Shown: positions 60,339 through 64,000 of the stretch, one piece after another | Numbering within the stretch: position 1 is the first letter of the stretch | How the letters are laid out: each line of letters begins with the position of its first letter | From: Streptomyces lomondensis | GTDB taxonomy: Bacteria > Actinomycetota > Actinomycetes > Streptomycetales > Streptomycetaceae | DNA: 64,000 nucleotides | Assembly (NCBI RefSeq): GCF_014651035.1 | Contig: NZ_BMWC01000004.1 | Span: forward strand, 1 to 64,000 | Direction: 5' to 3' | Translations under genes and position numbers: made by a program | The notes under the pieces: generated by a model | Seen by the model: only the letters and a program-made list of their open reading frames with translations | Told to the model about the DNA's origin: nothing | Database searches by the model: none

Positions 60339-61361
60339 TCAGCCGCCGGTCGGCTCCCCGTGCAGCCGGACCGTGCTGAGGATCTTCATGATGGTCTCCT
60401 TGGGCACCTCGCCCTTGACGCCCTTGGCACCGAAGAAGCTCCACGCGACGAAATCGCCGGCCGAGTTCTTGAAGCCGAACGTGACCGCCTTGCCGTCGCT
60501 GGCGCACTTGCCCTTGTCGGGCGTGTTCTCCGACCAGGCCCAGGCGACGCTGCCCTTCACGCCCGAAGCGGTGGTGTAGGGCTTGGCCTTGTCGTCGGTC
60601 TTGACGCTCTTCTTGTCCGGCTGCGTGTAGCCGCCGAACACCCACCAGGCCACCTGGTTGACCGCGACCTCGTCCGTGTTCTTGGCGCCGTCGGCGCCCT
60701 TGGTGCCCGCGCCGGCCAGGGCCTCGGTCTCGGTCCTGCCGTCCTTGTCGTCGTCGCTCGTGCACCACTTGGACTTGTAGAACGCCGGTGCCGACATGAT
60801 GATGAGCGGCTTGCCGTCGTCGGACTTCTCGTCCTCGAAGAAGACGGACGACGTCGGGGACGCCACCTCCCAGTCCGCCGGGACGTCGAAGGCCGTGCCC
60901 CACTTGGGGTTGATGACGACCTTCCAGCCCTTGACCGTGGGCTGCTCCTCCTCGCCGCCGCGGGGGTTGTCGCCCGTCGCGGGCGCGCTCGGCTCCGAGG
61001 CCGACGGGCTCACCGACGCCTTGTCGCTCTTGCCGCCGCCGTCCGCGGTGTCGTCCTTGTCGCCGCCCAGCACCAGGAAGCCGGTGACGCCGGCCGCCAC
61101 GACCACCGCCGTCGCGGCGATGATCGCGACCAGCTTCGTCCGGTTGCCGCCGCCACCGCCCGGCGGGGGCTGCGGCGCGCCGGCCGGCGCGGGGGCGCCC
61201 CACTGCGGCTGCGGCGGCTGCTGCGGCGGCTGCCCATAGGGGTGGGGCTGCTGGTACCCCGGCTGCTGATACGGATTCGGCTGCTGGTACCCCGGCTGCT
61301 GGTACGGGTTGTTCGCTTGCGGGTTCTGCTCGCCCCCGGGCGGCTGCTGTCCTGGCCACAT
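60339..61361 (-). CDS. Pro/Gln-rich single-pass membrane protein
   Basis: A 340-aa protein with a cytoplasmic Pro/Gln/Tyr-rich tail containing NPYQQPGYQQP-type repeats (residues about 18-55), one membrane helix (about 77-100) and an extracellular domain of about 210 aa with two widely spaced cysteines. I do not recognise the outer domain. ATG 61361 fits; upstream starts in a longer frame lack a ribosome site. Confidence 0.75.
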   Translation of the reverse strand: MWPGQQPPGGEQNPQANNPYQQPGYQQPNPYQQPGYQQPHPYGQPPQQPPQPQWGAPAPAGAPQPPPGGGGGNRTKLVAIIAATAVVVAAGVTGFLVLGGDKDDTADGGGKSDKASVSPSASEPSAPATGDNPRGGEEEQPTVKGWKVVINPKWGTAFDVPADWEVASPTSSVFFEDEKSDDGKPLIIMSAPAFYKSKWCTSDDDKDGRTETEALAGAGTKGADGAKNTDEVAVNQVAWWVFGGYTQPDKKSVKTDDKAKPYTTASGVKGSVAWAWSENTPDKGKCASDGKAVTFGFKNSAGDFVAWSFFGAKGVKGEVPKETIMKILSTVRLHGEPTGG

Positions 61362-61555
61362 GGGCAGCAACCCTAGCCGCGCTCCGGACACGATTCGGTC
61401 ACCGCTCGTGGACGGAGACGTAGCAACGCAGGGACGGGACGGAGCCAACCGGCGTGCCGGGGGCGGCACGGAGTCGAACCGGCGTGCCGCGGACCCGTGC
61501 GGCGGTCGTCACACCGGCCTGGCCAGCCGTCTCTACTCGTGAGTAACATGCGGCC

Positions 61556-62008
61556 ATGAGCGCAGACCAGATGTCCATCGGCGAGATGCTCGCCGCCACG
61601 GTGCCCATGGCCCGGACCCTGAACCTCGAGTTCCTGGAGACCACGCCGGAGCGGGCCGTGGTGTCGCTGCCGGACCAGAGCGAGTACCACAACCACGTGG
61701 GCGGCCCGCACGCCGGTGCGATGTTCACGCTCGGGGAGTCCGCGAGCGGGGCGATCGTGCTGGCCGCGTTCGGGGACCAGCTCTCGCGGGCCGTGCCGCT
61801 CGCCGTCAGCGCCGAGATCTCCTACAAGAAGCTGGCGATGGGCGCCGTCACCGCCACCGCCACGCTCGGCCGCCCGGCCGCCGAGGTCGTCGCGGAACTG
61901 GACGCCGGTGAACGGCCCGAGTTCCCGGTGGCCATCGCCATCCAGCGGGCGGACGGCGCCGTCACCGGCGAGATGACCGTGGTGTGGACGCTGCGTCCCA
62001 ACGGCTGA
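61556..62008 (+). CDS. Hotdog-fold thioesterase (PaaI/DUF4442-like)
   Basis: A 150-aa single hotdog domain with HNHVGGPHAGAMFTLGESASG, where the catalytic acid and helix of PaaI-type thioesterases lie. It would hydrolyse acyl-CoA; the substrate is unknown. TAACAT (61544-61549) is 6 nt before ATG 61556, suggesting a leaderless message. Confidence 0.87.
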   Translation: MSADQMSIGEMLAATVPMARTLNLEFLETTPERAVVSLPDQSEYHNHVGGPHAGAMFTLGESASGAIVLAAFGDQLSRAVPLAVSAEISYKKLAMGAVTATATLGRPAAEVVAELDAGERPEFPVAIAIQRADGAVTGEMTVVWTLRPNG

Positions 62009-62029
62009 TCCGCCCGATGCGTGAGCGGT

Positions 62030-62050
62030 GCCCCGGCCACGTGCCGGGGC
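62030..62050. terminator. Bidirectional terminator thioesterase / galU
   Basis: GCCCCGGC (62030-62037) pairs with GCCGGGGC (62043-62050) around a 5-nt loop between convergent stops at 62008 and 62060. Confidence 0.7.
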
Positions 62051-62059
62051 CCTCGCGCG

Positions 62060-63004
62060 TCAGGCCGCGATGTCCCGCCGCGAGGGGAGCGCGTCGCCCA
62101 ACTCCGCGACGAACCCCTTGAGCCACGCCACGAACTCCGGCCCCAGATCGGGGCGTTCACAGGCCAGCCGCACCACCGTGCGCAGATAGTCGGCCTTGTC
62201 GCCGGTGTCGTAGCGCCGGCCCTTGAAGACGACTCCGTGCACCGTGCCGCCCGCGGCCAGTTCCTGGAGGGCGTCGGTCAGCTGGATCTCGCCGCCCCGG
62301 CCCGGCGGGGTGCGCTCCAGGACGCCGAAGACGGCCGGGTCGAGGACGTAGCGGCCGATGACGGCGTAACGGCTCGGCGCGGTGTGCGGGGCCGGCTTCT
62401 CGACCAGGCCGGTGACGCGGACGACGTCCTCTTCGCCGGCCGGCTCGACGGCGGCGCAGCCGTAGAGGTGGATCTGCTCGGGCGGGACTTCCATCAGGGC
62501 GACCACGCTGCCGAGCCGGCGCTCGCGGACGTCGAGCATCCGGCTGAGCAGCGTCTCGCGCGGGTCGATCAGGTCGTCGCCGAGGAGGACCGCGAAGGGC
62601 TGGTCGCCGACGTGCCGGCGGGCGCAGAGCACGGCGTGGCCGAGGCCGAGCGGGTCGCCCTGCCGGATGTGGTGGATGCTCGCCAGCCGCGCCGGGTCGC
62701 GCACCGCGTCCAGCCGCACGGTGTCTCCCTTGGCCGTGAGGGCCTGTTCCAGTTCGAAGGCGTGGTCGAAGTGGTCCTCGAGGGCCCGCTTGTGCCGGCC
62801 CGTGACCATCAGGACGTCGTCGAGTCCCGCCGCTGCCGCCTCCTCGACGACGTACTGGATGGCCGGCTTGTCGACGACCGGCAGCATCTCCTTGGGGGTC
62901 GCCTTCGTGGCTGGCAGGAAGCGGGTGCCGAGACCGGCGGCCGGGACGACCGCCTTGCGGACGGAGCGGGCGGCGGAAGCGTCGGAAGGGTGGGGGGCGC
63001 TCAT
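62060..63004 (-). CDS. galU: UTP-glucose-1-phosphate uridylyltransferase
   Basis: A 314-aa GalU-type enzyme that makes UDP-glucose, with the PAAGLGTRFLPATKATPKEM loop near residue 20 and the VEKP and GDLID motifs. ATG 63004 gives an 18-residue tail before the core; a longer frame to 63106 reads into the promoter region. UDP-glucose feeds wall and polysaccharide synthesis. Confidence 0.95.
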   Translation of the reverse strand: MSAPHPSDASAARSVRKAVVPAAGLGTRFLPATKATPKEMLPVVDKPAIQYVVEEAAAAGLDDVLMVTGRHKRALEDHFDHAFELEQALTAKGDTVRLDAVRDPARLASIHHIRQGDPLGLGHAVLCARRHVGDQPFAVLLGDDLIDPRETLLSRMLDVRERRLGSVVALMEVPPEQIHLYGCAAVEPAGEEDVVRVTGLVEKPAPHTAPSRYAVIGRYVLDPAVFGVLERTPPGRGGEIQLTDALQELAAGGTVHGVVFKGRRYDTGDKADYLRTVVRLACERPDLGPEFVAWLKGFVAELGDALPSRRDIAA

Positions 63005-63354
63005 GCGGCCCATGCTGGCGGGCGGAGCTGGGAGTGCGCCGAGAGCCGCATGCGAGAGCGCTGTGGAGGAGGAGATTTCGTGCACCAATCGCCCTTGTTC
63101 ACACACAACTTGGCGCGCTGAGCGGCAGCTTTTCGAAAGCCGGTGCGGATACCGACGGTAACAGATCTGAATTCCCCGCGTTTTGAACTTGGGTCATCCG
63201 AACTCCTTGTTACCTGTGAGTCGTATGTGCGAAAGTGAGCCGCCTCACAGCCGAGTCCGCAGTTGACACGGCCCAGGTATGCACCAATCACGCACCTGCT
63301 TTCCGACGGACGCGCAATTCGCATGCCGTCCTGCGGCTGGAAGGAAATGGTTCC
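63005..63354. other. Divergent intergenic region, galU / sigma-like gene
   Basis: No gene is supported. It is less GC-rich than its surroundings. GGTAACA (63157-63163) and TGTTACC (63208-63214) form a spaced inverted repeat. TTGACA (63263-63268) lacks a clear -10 at 17 bp, and the left half should hold the galU promoter. Confidence 0.5.
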
Positions 63355-64000
63355 GTGCAATCCCGCTACCCCCCACGCCCGCCGTACCCGCCGCGCCCCG
63401 GAGCGAGGCCCGCGGAGTCCGACCGCAATCTCCTCGCCCGGGTCGGCGAGCCCGGTGAAGGCCCGCGTGCCGTCGCGCTGTTGCTGGCGCGGCACTGGCG
63501 GGCGGTCTACGAGTACGCAGTGATCTGTCTGGCCTCCTCGGCGGATTCCGCGTCGATGGCTGCCGCCGCCGCGTTCCGCCGGGAACTCGCCCGGCCGGGC
63601 GGCGGCGCCCTGCGTCCGCGGCTGCTCGCGGCCGTGCGGGACACGGTCGGGGAGTGGGCGGCCGACGACGGTATTTCCGGAGTGCTGCCGGAACTCCGCA
63701 AAACCGTCGGCGCCCGCGGTCTGCGCGCCGCCCGGTCCGTGACACCCGAAAGGCGACGCCTCGCCGAGCGTGCATTCCGGGCCCTTCCGGGGGCTTCCCA
63801 ATGCCTGCTCTGGCACACGGAGGTGGAGGCCGAGCCCCTATCCGTACCGGCCGGTCTGCTGGGGGTGGACGCCGGTACCGCGTCGACCGCGCTGGAGCAG
63901 GCGCGCGAGCAATTCCGGGCCGGGTGCGTACGGGCGCACCGGGAACTCGCGCCGACGCGGGAATGCCGCTTCTACAACCGCCTGCTGGACGTTCCGATGC
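63355..64000 (+). CDS. Sigma-factor-like protein, N-terminal part (truncated by window end)
   Basis: The frame opens at GTG 63355, with GGAAGGA about 9 nt upstream, and is still open at the last base (215 codons visible). After a Pro/Arg-rich tail (residues 1-25) comes a region with LLARHWRAVYEYAVICLASS, similar to sigma-70 region 2, and a later SQCLLWHTEVEAEPLSVPAGLLG segment like region 4 with its helix-turn-helix. Streptomyces encode such sigma-like proteins joined to zinc-finger and extracellular domains. The end and role cannot be seen here. Confidence 0.8.
   Translation, partial: MQSRYPPRPPYPPRPGARPAESDRNLLARVGEPGEGPRAVALLLARHWRAVYEYAVICLASSADSASMAAAAAFRRELARPGGGALRPRLLAAVRDTVGEWAADDGISGVLPELRKTVGARGLRAARSVTPERRRLAERAFRALPGASQCLLWHTEVEAEPLSVPAGLLGVDAGTASTALEQAREQFRAGCVRAHRELAPTRECRFYNRLLDVPM

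Noticed and set aside
61441..61500. tRNA-like fragment: GGTTCGACTCC on the minus strand resembles a T arm, with a 13-bp direct repeat nearby (61447-61459 and 61477-61489).
   Set aside because: The stem does not pair properly, and no anticodon or D arm lies at the right distance, so it is not a tRNA or a clear attachment site.

Overview
The window is high-GC chromosomal DNA from a Streptomyces or very close relative. The evidence is strong G/C bias at third codon positions, many GTG starts, Tat lipoproteins, a divergent third EF-Tu (tuf3), and a garA/ftsR/DUF151/resR cell-division neighbourhood next to a glycine-riboswitch gcvP. Gene order resembles my memory of the S. coelicolor SCO1389-to-SCO1318 region, which I could not check here.

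Layout. 1-270: end of an rRNA operon (23S-5S spacer, 5S rRNA, strong terminator). 327-7650: CDP-alcohol phosphatidyltransferase, a sugar nucleotidyltransferase fused to a degenerate phosphomannomutase, the DUF881-sbp-DUF881 trio, a GarA-type FHA protein and the MerR regulator ftsR. 7736-14426: DUF151 nuclease, MerR regulator resR, DNA polymerase IV under a DNA-damage-type promoter, a PRC-barrel protein, and gcvP behind a tandem glycine riboswitch. 14467-18392: a complete molybdate system (molbindin, modC, modB, modA, HTH-Mop regulator). A 163-bp TA-flanked inverted-repeat element sits in frame inside modC. 18507-21084: DUF1707 protein and an APC-type permease. 21526-26836: an oligosaccharide ABC importer lacking its ATPase, a secreted GH10 xylanase and a LacI regulator, which together look like a xylan-utilisation unit. 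27034-34794: small and hypothetical proteins, a GCS2-type ligase, CPBP protease, PhzF, HAD phosphatase, PadR regulator, SRPBCC protein and a Clp-N protein. 34877-42831: three EamA exporters, a MocR-type regulator divergent from a split-barrel flavoprotein, a LysR regulator, a second split-barrel protein, a degenerate isochorismatase-fold protein and a Rieske lipoprotein. 43029-44194: a coupled HipA-like kinase/DUF3037 pair. 44218-53920: excalibur protein, two SDR reductases, an orphan peptide-binding lipoprotein, ung under a second DNA-damage-type promoter, small proteins, a Gfo/Idh/MocA oxidoreductase, lnt and an NTF2-like protein. 53961-59328: uppP, an HxlR regulator with its palindrome, a thiolase, a TVP38-type membrane protein and tuf3 with a structured leader. 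59417-64000: spermidine-synthase-like protein, Pro/Gln-rich membrane protein, thioesterase, galU and a truncated sigma-factor-like gene.

The strongest unusual signals are these: the in-frame miniature element in modC (net +165 bp, exactly 55 codons); two PafBC/RecA-NDp-type damage promoters; a palindrome-rich layer of probable operators beside MocR, HxlR, PadR, LacI and Mop-HTH regulators; a twin 12-bp palindrome inside a 69-nt hairpin at 27504-27572; two apparent pseudoenzymes (phosphomannomutase domain, isochorismatase fold); the HipA/DUF3037 pair; and a small-ORF-plus-hairpin leader before tuf3. I did not find a CRISPR array, prophage, intact transposase gene or complete tRNA.
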